Below, piece after piece: positions 25,109 to 37,606 of a DNA stretch of 64,000 bases. Position 1 is the stretch's first letter, and each line of letters opens with the position of its first letter. This DNA is from Haloarcula vallismortis ATCC 29715 (lineage in GTDB: Archaea; Halobacteriota; Halobacteria; Halobacteriales; Haloarculaceae), in assembly GCF_000337775.1 (NCBI RefSeq), contig NZ_AOLQ01000069.1, positions 186,001 through 250,000 of the forward strand, read 5' to 3'. A model generated the notes under the pieces. It did not search any database, was not told the DNA's origin, and saw nothing but the letters and a program-made list of their open reading frames with translations. The position numbers and the translations under genes are program-made.

Positions 25109-26779
25109 TTAGTCGTCTGCGGGGGTACCGCCGTTAGTGCTGTCGCCGACAACGTCTGCGGCGGTCTCCTGTTGCCCCATCGGCTCGGGGCTGTGACACT
25201 GTCGCACCATTTTCTTCGTCTCCAAGGGCGGCTCAGGCGTCGCCAGCGAGACGGCGATGGTGACGATGAACACGACCGGCGTCCCGATCAGCGCAGCGCC
25301 GATGGGCGGGACATACTGGGCGTATATCGGGACGAGTGCCCCACCCTCGCCAGCAATCGTGTCGAGCGCGCCGATGTAGCTCGGCAGGACGCTGTTGATA
25401 ATCGAGGTAATCCAGATGAGCAAGCCGAGGACCATCCCGGCCAGCGCGCCCTGGCGGTTGGTGTTCTCCCACCAGAGGCCGAGGAAGAACATCGGGAACA
25501 GGACGACGCCGGCCAGCGAGAACGCGTAGGCGACCAGTTCACCGATGAGCGCCGGTGGGTTGAACGCGGTCACCGTCACCAGCGCGCCCATGCCGATGAT
25601 CGTCCCGCGACCGATGAGCACCTGCTGGCGCTGGGTCGCGTCGGGGTTGATCAGCTCTGTGTAGATGTCGTGTGCGACCGCTGAGGAGGCCGTGATGAAC
25701 AGCCCGGCAGTGGTCGCGATTGCGGCGGCCATCGCACCGGCCGCGACGAGGCCGACGAACCACGTCGGGAGGTTCGCAAACTGCGCGGCGAGGACGACGA
25801 TCACGTCACCTTCAGCGCCGGACATACCGCCTTCGGCGGCGTAGGCGCTCGCATCGGTCGTCGCTTCGAAGAGGTCGACGCCGAAGGCCGCCATCGCGGG
25901 CGACGCCCAGTACAGCAGGAGGATGAAGAACAGCCCCCACACACAGGACCAGCGAGCGACGCGCTCACTCCTGACCGTGTAAAACCGGACGAGGACGTGC
26001 GGGAGGCCGCAGGTCCCGACGATGAGCGAGAACGCCGTCGCGATCCAGAGGTAGAACGGCTGGTTCACGAACGGCGCGGAGAACTCGCGGCCGAGGTCGG
26101 CAATCAGTGCGCCGTACTCGACCTGCGGAAGTATCGTCGAGTACCCCTGCGAGAAGCCGACGACGTACACGCCCGCGAGGAACGCGACGATGAGGATCGT
26201 GTACTGGACGGCCATGTTCTTGGTCGCGCCCAGCATTCCCGAGAGCGCAAGGTAGCCGACGGTGATCGCCATCATCACGACGATCATGGGGATGATGTCG
26301 AGCCCGAAGACGTACTGACCGACCAGCCCCATGCCGCGGGCCTGGCCGACGGAGTAGACGTACGCGATGAGCAGCGTGGTGAACGCGGCCAGCGCGCGGG
26401 CGGTCGGCGAATTGAACCGGTCGCCGACGAAGTCCGGCGCGGTGTACTTCCCGAATCGGCGCATCTGCGCGGCCAGGAAGATGAGCAGGACGAAGTAACC
26501 GGTCGTCCAGCCGACGATGAACGCCAGGCCGTAAAAGCCCGAGAGCGCCACAAGCCCGGCCAGTCCGAGGTACGAGGCGGCGGACATCCAGTTCGCGCCG
26601 ATGGCCATCCCGTTCTCGATGTTGCCGATGCCGCGGCCCGCGACCCACATTCCCTCGGTGTCGGCCACCTTGAACACGTAGCCGATGACGAGGAACGACG
26701 CCATCATCAGGAAGACGATGATCGCCGGGACGAGTTTGAACGAGATGTCCAGCGCCTCCGCCTGTAACGGGACTGTCAC
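25109..26779 (-). CDS. Sodium/solute symporter, acetate permease-like (large subunit)
   Basis: A 556-residue transporter of the SSF family, with about 13 membrane helices and the family stretch FLVIGYVFKVADTEGMWVAGR, IGANWMSAASYLGLAG near the first helices. Its nearest familiar relatives are ActP/DctA-like monocarboxylate symporters. GTG start 26777-26779 overlaps the stop of the DUF4212 gene by four bases, as expected for the two-subunit type. Downstream of acetyl-CoA synthetase, it is very likely an acetate (or related short acid) importer driven by Na+; that substrate is inferred from context. Confidence 0.87.
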   Translation of the reverse strand: MTVPLQAEALDISFKLVPAIIVFLMMASFLVIGYVFKVADTEGMWVAGRGIGNIENGMAIGANWMSAASYLGLAGLVALSGFYGLAFIVGWTTGYFVLLIFLAAQMRRFGKYTAPDFVGDRFNSPTARALAAFTTLLIAYVYSVGQARGMGLVGQYVFGLDIIPMIVVMMAITVGYLALSGMLGATKNMAVQYTILIVAFLAGVYVVGFSQGYSTILPQVEYGALIADLGREFSAPFVNQPFYLWIATAFSLIVGTCGLPHVLVRFYTVRSERVARWSCVWGLFFILLLYWASPAMAAFGVDLFEATTDASAYAAEGGMSGAEGDVIVVLAAQFANLPTWFVGLVAAGAMAAAIATTAGLFITASSAVAHDIYTELINPDATQRQQVLIGRGTIIGMGALVTVTAFNPPALIGELVAYAFSLAGVVLFPMFFLGLWWENTNRQGALAGMVLGLLIWITSIINSVLPSYIGALDTIAGEGGALVPIYAQYVPPIGAALIGTPVVFIVTIAVSLATPEPPLETKKMVRQCHSPEPMGQQETAADVVGDSTNGGTPADD

Positions 26780-27210
26780 TGTTCGACACCCCCGTCAGTA
26801 GCCGCTGCCTCGCCGGCCTCGGAAGCCGTGCTTTCGACGGAATTGGAGTCGATGCCGTACTTCCGGTCGAGCCGGTCCCGGTAGCGGGTGTACACCACCG
26901 CAAGGATGAGCGCACCCGTCGGCGCACCGAACGAGACGAGGAAGTAGTGCAGCGGGAAGCCGAACAGGGGCGTCTGCACGGTCATCATCTCCGGCGCGAT
27001 CGCGGTCATCGTCACCGGGCCGAACACGACAAGCGCCCAGAGCACGAAACTGCTCCAGATGATCTTCAGGTGGTCGCGCATGAACGGCGTGCTCGGACGT
27101 AACAGGTTCACCTCCCTGTCGAGGTAGTCGATGTCTTCGTGGGCGGCCTCCGTGCCGCCGTCTGGTTGGATAGTTGACTCTTCTCGGTCCGCAGGTGTAT
27201 CTCTTGACAT
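26776..27210 (-). CDS. DUF4212 symporter small subunit
   Basis: A 144-residue protein with two membrane helices (about 52-72 and 86-110) and charged termini. The core FMRDHLKIIWSSFVLWALVVFGP and FGFPLHYFLVSFGAPTGALILAVVYTRYRDRLDRKYG match the small subunit that accompanies SSF transporters (DUF4212). The stop overlaps the symporter start by four bases. It lies 45 bases after the acs stop, so acs, this gene and the symporter form one operon. Confidence 0.88.
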   Translation of the reverse strand: MSRDTPADREESTIQPDGGTEAAHEDIDYLDREVNLLRPSTPFMRDHLKIIWSSFVLWALVVFGPVTMTAIAPEMMTVQTPLFGFPLHYFLVSFGAPTGALILAVVYTRYRDRLDRKYGIDSNSVESTASEAGEAAATDGGVEQ

Positions 27211-27255
27211 GGGTTTGAACGCTTGAAAATTCGTGGTGCTGTTCGCCGCTACGGC

Positions 27256-29250
<1,995 letters not shown>

Positions 29251-29278
29251 GGTCTATCATCGATATTTCACAGCGGCC

Positions 29279-29286
29279 ATATAAAC
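29279..29286 (-). promoter_or_regulatory. TATA-like element for acs and the acetate operon
   Basis: Minus-strand GTTTATAT about 32 bases before the acs ATG at 29250. It predicts transcription from about 29256, almost leaderless. Position-based call. Confidence 0.45.
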
Positions 29287-29320
29287 AGGGGGTCTAACTA
29301 CGATAACATGAAACAGGGTT

Positions 29321-31012
29321 TCAGTTGTCTACTGGCTGTCGCGGCTCGGTCGGCCGGTCGTCGAAAAACGCGGTCAGGACCTTCTGCTGGGCCTTTCTGA
29401 GGTGATTGTGCAGCGTCGGCGACGAGATATCCAGCGAGTCCGCTAGCTCCTCGGCAGTCGACCCGCGGGGCCACTCGAAGTAGCCGCTGTGGTAGGCCGC
29501 CTGCAGGACGGTCTCTTGCCGGTCTGAAAGAGTGCCGCTCAGCCGGTCGCGGAACCCGGTGTTCGTTTCGGCCGGCCGTTCTGTCTCTCGCTTCGCCGCC
29601 AGCGATGTCTCCGGATAAGCGTCGGTGACGGCGTTGACTGTTGGTCTAATGTCGGCCTCGCTGGGAAGCTCGACTGCGATAGTCGCGACACCGTCGGTGG
29701 CCGTCACAGAGCGAATGCGGCCACCGCTTTCGACCAGTTGGAGCGCCGGCGTGTCGGTGACCACAACCTCCAGTAGTACGCCGTCGCTGTGCTCTTCAAG
29801 GAGTCTGGCGTCGGCAACGCCGTCGTCGTCGTCCGCATACGAGAGTATCGCGTCGGCCGAGGTACCGTCGACCATCAGGTAGTACAGCAGCGACTGGCCC
29901 GCCACGGGAACGACGCCGGACAGTTCGACCGTACACCGCAACGCCTCGGACGCTCCGGCGGTAAAAGCTCGCTCGTCCCCACAGTGGAACTCCAATTCGG
30001 TCACCGTGTCGGCAAGCAGGAGGCGCTTGCGTTCGGCGGCAACCTGTGCGTGGCCGACCTGCACCCCGAGCGCAGACAGCACAGCGCGTTCGGTGTCAGT
30101 GAGACCCTCATCCGCTGCGACTCCGACGACACCGGAGACCGTGTTTTCCCTGACGAGTGGAACCAGCGCGACTGGTCCAGCACTGTCGTCGACGACCCGA
30201 ACGTCGCCCACGCCGAGCGGAGCAGTGACCGACTCGATGTGCTCCTGTATCTGGCGATCAACAGCAGCCTCCGAGATTTCTGCTGTCGTGCGCGGTGTCA
30301 GCCCGTCACCGGTCCGTTCAGCGAGCCAGGCGAACTCGAAGCCCGCTGCTTCTGTCAGGTGGTCACAGACTGTTGTCGCAATCCCTTCACCGGTTGCGGC
30401 TGCCGCAAGCGCCTCGCTGACTGCCGTAATCCAGCTGATGGCTCGTTGCGACTCGCTTGCGGCCGCCTGCCCGCCAGATTCGTCGATGGCCGCGATGATA
30501 GTTTCCCGGTCCGGCTCGTCAAGCAACGGGTCCAGTCGGTCGAGTCGGTCCCAGCCGCCGAGTGCACAGACCACGTCCGGCGAGACACCGTCGTCGAGCA
30601 GGCTCGCCGCGAACCGCCACCGGAGGTCACGCGAGGAAACGTCCTGCAAGTGCGGTGTCGTCTCGGCGGCTCGGTCGGCTATCTCGCTGACCAGCATCTG
30701 GAGCCGACGCGCGGAGACGGAAAACAGCTGCTCATCGTCCTCTATCCCGGCTGCATTCGCGTACTTCCGTATGTCGTGTTCGACCGAATCCGGGAGGTGC
30801 GTCTCGCGGACGACTTCACCGTTCTCCCGAACAGCAAGCAGGTGATGTCCCTCGAACTCGGTGATGTCGGCCAGCCGTACGGCGGTCATCTCTGTCGGAC
30901 GGAGCCCGACCTCCGCGCCGAGCCGGAGTACGAGGTCGGACCGGTGTGTCTCTGCTGCGCGCCGGAGCTGTTCGTACCCTTGCTCGCCGATGCGGTCAGC
31001 TTCGCCGTCCAT
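29321..31012 (-). CDS. Bat-like transcription regulator with integrase-like N-terminus
   Basis: A 563-residue regulator. Residues 1-185 resemble a tyrosine-recombinase core (RLGAEVGLRPTEM with the first Arg, SSRDLRWRFA in place of HxxR, ALGGWD where the fold ends) but no catalytic Tyr is seen, so it is probably inactive and used for binding. Residues 190-330 look like a GAF sensor, 340-490 the bacterio-opsin-activator middle domain, and 500-555 the HTH_10 DNA-binding domain (LSDRQETVLQAAYHSGYFEWPRGSTAEELA). It sits between two acs genes and is likely to control acetate metabolism (inference). The start at ATG 31012 is close to a TATA-like stretch (31027-31034), so a later start is possible. 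Confidence 0.85.
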   Translation of the reverse strand: MDGEADRIGEQGYEQLRRAAETHRSDLVLRLGAEVGLRPTEMTAVRLADITEFEGHHLLAVRENGEVVRETHLPDSVEHDIRKYANAAGIEDDEQLFSVSARRLQMLVSEIADRAAETTPHLQDVSSRDLRWRFAASLLDDGVSPDVVCALGGWDRLDRLDPLLDEPDRETIIAAIDESGGQAAASESQRAISWITAVSEALAAAATGEGIATTVCDHLTEAAGFEFAWLAERTGDGLTPRTTAEISEAAVDRQIQEHIESVTAPLGVGDVRVVDDSAGPVALVPLVRENTVSGVVGVAADEGLTDTERAVLSALGVQVGHAQVAAERKRLLLADTVTELEFHCGDERAFTAGASEALRCTVELSGVVPVAGQSLLYYLMVDGTSADAILSYADDDDGVADARLLEEHSDGVLLEVVVTDTPALQLVESGGRIRSVTATDGVATIAVELPSEADIRPTVNAVTDAYPETSLAAKRETERPAETNTGFRDRLSGTLSDRQETVLQAAYHSGYFEWPRGSTAEELADSLDISSPTLHNHLRKAQQKVLTAFFDDRPTEPRQPVDN

Positions 31013-31152
31013 TTGTTTCGGATATTCATATAATATCGAAATAAGTGTTGTGGCCAGAGCGTGGACACGGACGGGATAAGCGCAACAAAACAGCTATCAA
31101 CGATGCCGCTGGCACTGAACTATTTCGGAAAAATCGAGAAAGACGAAGTCAG

Positions 31153-33096
<1,944 letters not shown>

Positions 33097-33137
33097 CAGT
33101 TGACAGTACATCGCCGCACGCAAAAAATATCCTATCT

Positions 33138-33151
33138 AATTGTGCACAATT
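33138..33151. promoter_or_regulatory. Perfect 14-base palindrome upstream of the second acs
   Basis: AATTGTGCACAATT reads the same on both strands. It lies between the divergent acs copy (start 33096) and cheF (start 33262), next to an A-rich stretch (33121-33130) that could be part of the acs TATA element. The shape suggests the site of a homodimeric regulator. The same sequence is not present before the first acs. Confidence 0.45.
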
Positions 33152-33261
33152 CGGCCGTGAGCGACCTACCAGTGCAGCCGGCCGTTCTCAGTTTCGACAC
33201 TGACGACGGAACTTATATTGAGTCCTGCGGACAACGAAGGTACGAGAGGCCGGTACAGGGT

Positions 33262-34122
33262 ATGAGCGACACGGAAAAAAAGATCGCCGATACGAAGGGA
33301 CAGTTCCTGCAGGCGGTCTCACAGGGCCAGCGCCTCACCGACGCCGAGTGGCGAAACTGTCGCATCGTCCTCACCACCGAACGGGTCGCCCTGCTGGGCG
33401 ACGATAAGCGACAGATTTCACTGACTGACATCGACCGTATCGCCGACCGATTCGACGTGAACCAGCAGAGCGCCGGTGTCTCCGATTACATCGCACTCTA
33501 CGTCGGCGAGGATGTCATCCTCGTGTCGGCATCGGACCACGAGGCGTTCGAGACCGATTTCTACCGGGCGAGTCTCGACGGCGCAATCGTGCTGGTCCAA
33601 CACCCGGCACTGAAAGGCGGCGTCGTCCAGTCCGCCGAGTGGACGAAAGGCCGGCTCAAAGTGACGGACGAGGCGCTGAAACTCGCGATGGCTGACGGTC
33701 AAGCCGTGGTCATCGACCGTGCCGATATCGGCGATCTCGCCGTCGAAGAGAAGCAGGTCAGCGGTGAGGAGCGGACGGTTATTCAGGTCGAGCACAGCGA
33801 GGACGACATCAGCGTCGAAACACACCTCGCGGGCGAGGAGTTTCACGCTACTGTCCTCCGGACAATGCTCGAAGAGAGCGCCGAACAGAACCAAGCTGAT
33901 CTGGACCTGAGCTCGACGGAGAAACGGGTCATCATGGCACTGCACTCCGGCGTCTCACCCTTTGATATCCCCAACTTCGTCGGCATCGATGTCGAGAAAA
34001 CCGAGGCCATCTTCGACCGGTTGATCGAACTCGATGTCATCAGTGTGCTCCGGGAACGAACCGAAGTGAACCTGACGACGAAGGGGCGTCGGGTCGCCGG
34101 CGAGCGGATGGGCGAACAGTAG
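33262..34122 (+). CDS. cheF: Taxis protein CheF (second copy)
   Basis: A 286-residue paralog of the CheF at 22762-23628, alignable along its length: WRNCRIVLTTERVAL at the start and HSGVSPFDIPNFVGIDVEKTEAIFDRLIELDVI at the end. ATG 33262 was chosen over an upstream extension of 54 codons that has no similarity. Like the first copy it stands apart from any che or archaellum genes. The two copies flank the acetate module. Confidence 0.87.
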   Translation: MSDTEKKIADTKGQFLQAVSQGQRLTDAEWRNCRIVLTTERVALLGDDKRQISLTDIDRIADRFDVNQQSAGVSDYIALYVGEDVILVSASDHEAFETDFYRASLDGAIVLVQHPALKGGVVQSAEWTKGRLKVTDEALKLAMADGQAVVIDRADIGDLAVEEKQVSGEERTVIQVEHSEDDISVETHLAGEEFHATVLRTMLEESAEQNQADLDLSSTEKRVIMALHSGVSPFDIPNFVGIDVEKTEAIFDRLIELDVISVLRERTEVNLTTKGRRVAGERMGEQ

Positions 34123-34277
34123 TCTGCGGTTCCGGACTGGGAGGCGCTGATACCGGATGTCGAGGCCGCCTGATACGTTTGATTTTCACACCACAATCTG
34201 GACATACGTGGCGAGTAGACACCGACCAATCTCGGTAAGGCCGCCATATTGAAGCCCCTCCTCCGTCTGAAACAGGT

Positions 34278-35468
34278 ATGCACATCGACACGGCTGTGGT
34301 CCTCGCTGCGGGTGAGGGGACTCGCCTGCGGCCGTTGACGCGAAACCGGCCAAAACCAATGCTGCCGGCCGCAAATCGTCCGATTCTCGAACACGTCTTC
34401 GATGCGCTAGTCGAGGCAGGCATCGAGAAACTGGTCGTCGTCGTCGGCTACAAGCGCGACCGCGTTCAGGACCACTTCGGTCCGACGTACCGTGGTGTTC
34501 CGATTTCCTACGTGAGCCAGACGAAACAGCTCGGAAGCGGGCACGCACTCCTCCAGGCACGAAGCGTTGTCGACGGCCCGGTTCTGGTGATGAACGGTGA
34601 CCGTCTCGTCGACGCCGCCACTATCGAGGCGGTAGAGGCCTCCTACGCAGAGACTGAACACACGAGCATCGCTGTTGTTGAACGGCAGGACACCAGTCGA
34701 TACGGTGCTGTCGAGGTACAGGACGGTGATATCGTCGACATCGTCGAGAAGCCACAACACGACGAGTTCAGGCTGATAAACGGCGGCGTGTACGCCTTCG
34801 ACGGTGACATCTTCGAAGCGATTGACGAAACGACGCGCCACGCCGGTGAGCTGGCGCTGACCGACACAATCGAACTCCTGCTGGAATCTGACCGTGTTCG
34901 AGCGGTCGAGGTCGACGGGATGTGGGTCGACGCGACCTATCCGTGGGACCTGTTGACTGTCGCCCGTGAGGTGCTGGCCCGGGGTCGGGTCGTTGAATCA
35001 GCCCGCGACGAGCAGGTCTGGGTCGACAACTCCGCACGCGTCCACGACGAAGCGACGCTCCAGTCACCGGCCGTCATTGGCCCAGACTGTGAGATCGGGC
35101 CGGACGCTGTCATCGGTCCGAATGTCGCGCTCGGACGCAACGTCACCATCGGGGCCAACAGCGTCGTCCAGCACACCGTTCTCGACGCAGACACGCGCGT
35201 GGACCCGAGCTCGACCCTCGTCGACACCGTCACTGGGCAGGACGTGAATCTCGGCGTCAACACGGTTGTCCCCGGCGGCCCGGCCGATGTCCAGGTCGGC
35301 ACAGAGGTGTTCGAGGACCAGCGCCTCGGGGCCGTCATCGCCGACCGCGCCGAAGCACTGGGCGACGTGAGCTTCGTCCCCGGGTCGCTTGTGGGGCCGA
35401 ACGCCAGCCTCGCGACCGGCGTGACAGTCGATGGGACCGTCCGCGAAGGCGCGGAGGTGGTCCGCTGA
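34278..35468 (+). CDS. glmU: Sugar-1-phosphate nucleotidylyltransferase with acetyltransferase-type repeats (GlmU-like)
   Basis: A 396-residue enzyme. Residues 1-235 are a nucleotidyltransferase: VVLAAGEGTRLRPLT signature, then KPMLP and the MNGDRL metal-binding Asp. Residues 260-396 are left-handed beta-helix hexapeptide repeats (IGPDCEIGPDAVIGPNVALG). Archaeal proteins of this layout both acetylate glucosamine-1-phosphate and attach UDP. The stop overlaps the glmS start by one base, which strongly supports UDP-N-acetylglucosamine synthesis as the role; UDP-glucose or dTDP-sugar formation remains an alternative. Confidence 0.85.
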   Translation: MHIDTAVVLAAGEGTRLRPLTRNRPKPMLPAANRPILEHVFDALVEAGIEKLVVVVGYKRDRVQDHFGPTYRGVPISYVSQTKQLGSGHALLQARSVVDGPVLVMNGDRLVDAATIEAVEASYAETEHTSIAVVERQDTSRYGAVEVQDGDIVDIVEKPQHDEFRLINGGVYAFDGDIFEAIDETTRHAGELALTDTIELLLESDRVRAVEVDGMWVDATYPWDLLTVAREVLARGRVVESARDEQVWVDNSARVHDEATLQSPAVIGPDCEIGPDAVIGPNVALGRNVTIGANSVVQHTVLDADTRVDPSSTLVDTVTGQDVNLGVNTVVPGGPADVQVGTEVFEDQRLGAVIADRAEALGDVSFVPGSLVGPNASLATGVTVDGTVREGAEVVR

Positions 35469-37258
35469 TGTGCGGAATCATCGGCTGTGTCGGTCGCGGT
35501 GACGAGACGCTCGAGACGCTCGTTCACGGCCTGTCGAAACTGGAGTATCGCGGTTACGACTCCGCTGGTGTCGCGCTGGCCAACGACCACATCGACCTGT
35601 GCAAACACTCCGGTAAAATCGCCGATCTCCGCGAGGCGCTATCTGATCGAATGCTCTCGGGGTCGGTCGGTATCGGCCACACCCGCTGGAGCACGCACGG
35701 GCCGCCGACCGACGAAAACGCCCACCCGCATCAGGATTGCACCGGCGATGTCGCAGTCGTCCACAACGGGATCATCGAGAACTACCAGTCGCTGCGGGAC
35801 GAACTCGTCAGCGCCGGCCACACCTTCACGTCTGACACCGATACGGAGGTCGTCCCACATCTGATTGAGGACGCGCTGGATGCGGGGGCCAACCCCGAAG
35901 ACGCCGTCAGAGAGACGGTCAGTCGACTCGAAGGCAGTTACGCCGTCGCCGTCGTCATCGCCGGCTGTGACTCGGTATTCGCCGCGCGAAACGACTCGCC
36001 ACTCGTGTTAGGTATCGACGACGACGCAACATATCTGGCCAGTGACGTGCCCGCCTTCCGGGACTTCACCGACAAGGTCATCTACCTCGCTGACGGGGAG
36101 TTCGCCCGCCTCAACGGTACCGGCTGGACCGTCACCGACACCGACGGTAATGTTGTCGAGAAAGACATCGACACTGTCCAGTGGGACCCCGAAGAGACCG
36201 GGAAAAGCGGCTATGACCATTTCATGCTCAAGGAGATCCACGAACAGCCCCGTGCGCTCCGGCAGTGCTTACGGGGCCGTGTCGACGAACTCGCCGGCAC
36301 GGTCGACATCGGCGACCTCGGTGATTTCTCCCCGACCGGCGTCCAGTTCGTCGCCTGCGGGACCTCGTATCACGCCGCCCTGCACGGCGCACAACTGTTC
36401 CGCGAAGCGGGCATCCCCGCCCAGGCGTTCCTCGCCAGCGAATACGCAACTGCGACCCCACCTGTTGGTGACGCACTCGTCGTCGGCGTCACACAGAGCG
36501 GGGAAACCGCCGACACCCTTTCGGCACTTCGGGCGGCCCGCCGCCGCGGCGCGCGCACGCTAGCCGTGACCAACGTCGTCGGCTCCACTGCGGCCCGCGA
36601 GTGCGACCATGCGCTGTACATCCGCGCCGGGCCGGAAATCGGCGTCGCCGCAACCAAGACCTTCGCCTCCCAGCTCGCCGCGCTGAACCTGCTTGCCCTC
36701 GGCACGTCGACGACCGGTGACGCTCGCCAGGTCATCAGCGCGCTCCGTGACCTCCCCGGTCACGTTCAAGAGGTGCTCGATGAATCCGCCGCTCAGGAGG
36801 TCGCTGAACTGTACCAGGACGCCAGCGCCTACTTCTTCATCGGCCGTGGGTACCAGAATCCCGTCGCACTCGAAGGCGCACTGAAAATGAAGGAGATCAC
36901 CTACAAGCACGCTGAGGGCTTCGCTGCGGGTGAGCTGAAACACGGCCCGCTGGCGCTGGTGACCGAGAACACGCCGGTGTTCGCTATCGTAACTGGCGAC
37001 GACGAGCGCGCCCGCAAGACGATTGGGAACGTCAAAGAAGTCGAGGCGCGGGATGCACCGGTAGTCGCGATTACGGACGGACAGAGCGACGTTGAACGAT
37101 ACGCCGACCACGTGCTCCAGATTCCAGAGACCCATCCGCGGGCCGCTGCAGTGCTTGCGAACACGCATCTACAGTTGGTGTCGTACCACACGGCTGCGCT
37201 GCTGGGGCGGAACATCGACAAGCCACGGAATCTGGCAAAAAGCGTGACGGTCGAGTGA
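35468..37258 (+). CDS. glmS: Glutamine-fructose-6-phosphate aminotransferase
   Basis: A 596-residue enzyme making glucosamine-6-phosphate. The N-terminal glutaminase domain begins MCGIIGCVG, with the cysteine nucleophile exposed after Met removal, and has HTRWSTHG and HNGIIENY. Two SIS domains follow (about 280-410 and 445-580), and the protein ends in KPRNLAKSVTVE, the catalytic tail. It overlaps glmU by one base, forming a two-gene hexosamine operon that draws on fructose-6-phosphate from Pgi. Confidence 0.96.
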   Translation: MCGIIGCVGRGDETLETLVHGLSKLEYRGYDSAGVALANDHIDLCKHSGKIADLREALSDRMLSGSVGIGHTRWSTHGPPTDENAHPHQDCTGDVAVVHNGIIENYQSLRDELVSAGHTFTSDTDTEVVPHLIEDALDAGANPEDAVRETVSRLEGSYAVAVVIAGCDSVFAARNDSPLVLGIDDDATYLASDVPAFRDFTDKVIYLADGEFARLNGTGWTVTDTDGNVVEKDIDTVQWDPEETGKSGYDHFMLKEIHEQPRALRQCLRGRVDELAGTVDIGDLGDFSPTGVQFVACGTSYHAALHGAQLFREAGIPAQAFLASEYATATPPVGDALVVGVTQSGETADTLSALRAARRRGARTLAVTNVVGSTAARECDHALYIRAGPEIGVAATKTFASQLAALNLLALGTSTTGDARQVISALRDLPGHVQEVLDESAAQEVAELYQDASAYFFIGRGYQNPVALEGALKMKEITYKHAEGFAAGELKHGPLALVTENTPVFAIVTGDDERARKTIGNVKEVEARDAPVVAITDGQSDVERYADHVLQIPETHPRAAAVLANTHLQLVSYHTAALLGRNIDKPRNLAKSVTVE

Positions 37259-37606
37259 GCCGGGCGTAGCTGGGCTACTCGTGCTGTGTTGGGTCGTCTC
37301 AGCAGTTTGAGAAGCTGTGCCGCCAGCTCAGCTATTATTGCACTCAGGCGGGTCTCTACACACTTCGCCACCAAGGCGCGACGGAACTTCGCTAGACCAC
37401 GCAGGGGTGTGGCGGTACCACGAACAGTGAGAAATGGGCTGAGACTGTTCGCCTCGCGTCGGTCCATGACAATATCCGCCGGCTCAATCGTGACCTGCGG
37501 AACCTCTTTGCCCTGTTCTGTACTTTCTTCACCGTTGACAGAGGCCCAGAAACGGTGTATTGTGGTTGGGAACCCAGACGCTAGATCGAACAATAAGTAA
37601 CAGACA
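37259..37606. other. Intergenic stretch between glmS and the sugar transferase
   Basis: About 350 bases between convergent genes. Open frames exist on both strands (for example 37286-37600 plus) but start with GTG/TTG, have no family resemblance and run against each other. I see no RNA gene or strong hairpin. Possibly a decayed gene remnant. Confidence 0.4.

Noticed and set aside
30450-31012. Integrase-like sequence as evidence of a mobile element
   Set aside because: The recombinase core lacks the catalytic Tyr and HxxR His and is fused in frame to GAF and HTH_10 domains, so it is a regulator.
37286-37600. Possible small gene after glmS (either strand)
   Set aside because: GTG/TTG starts, opposing frames, no family resemblance, no promoter. 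A decayed gene cannot be excluded.
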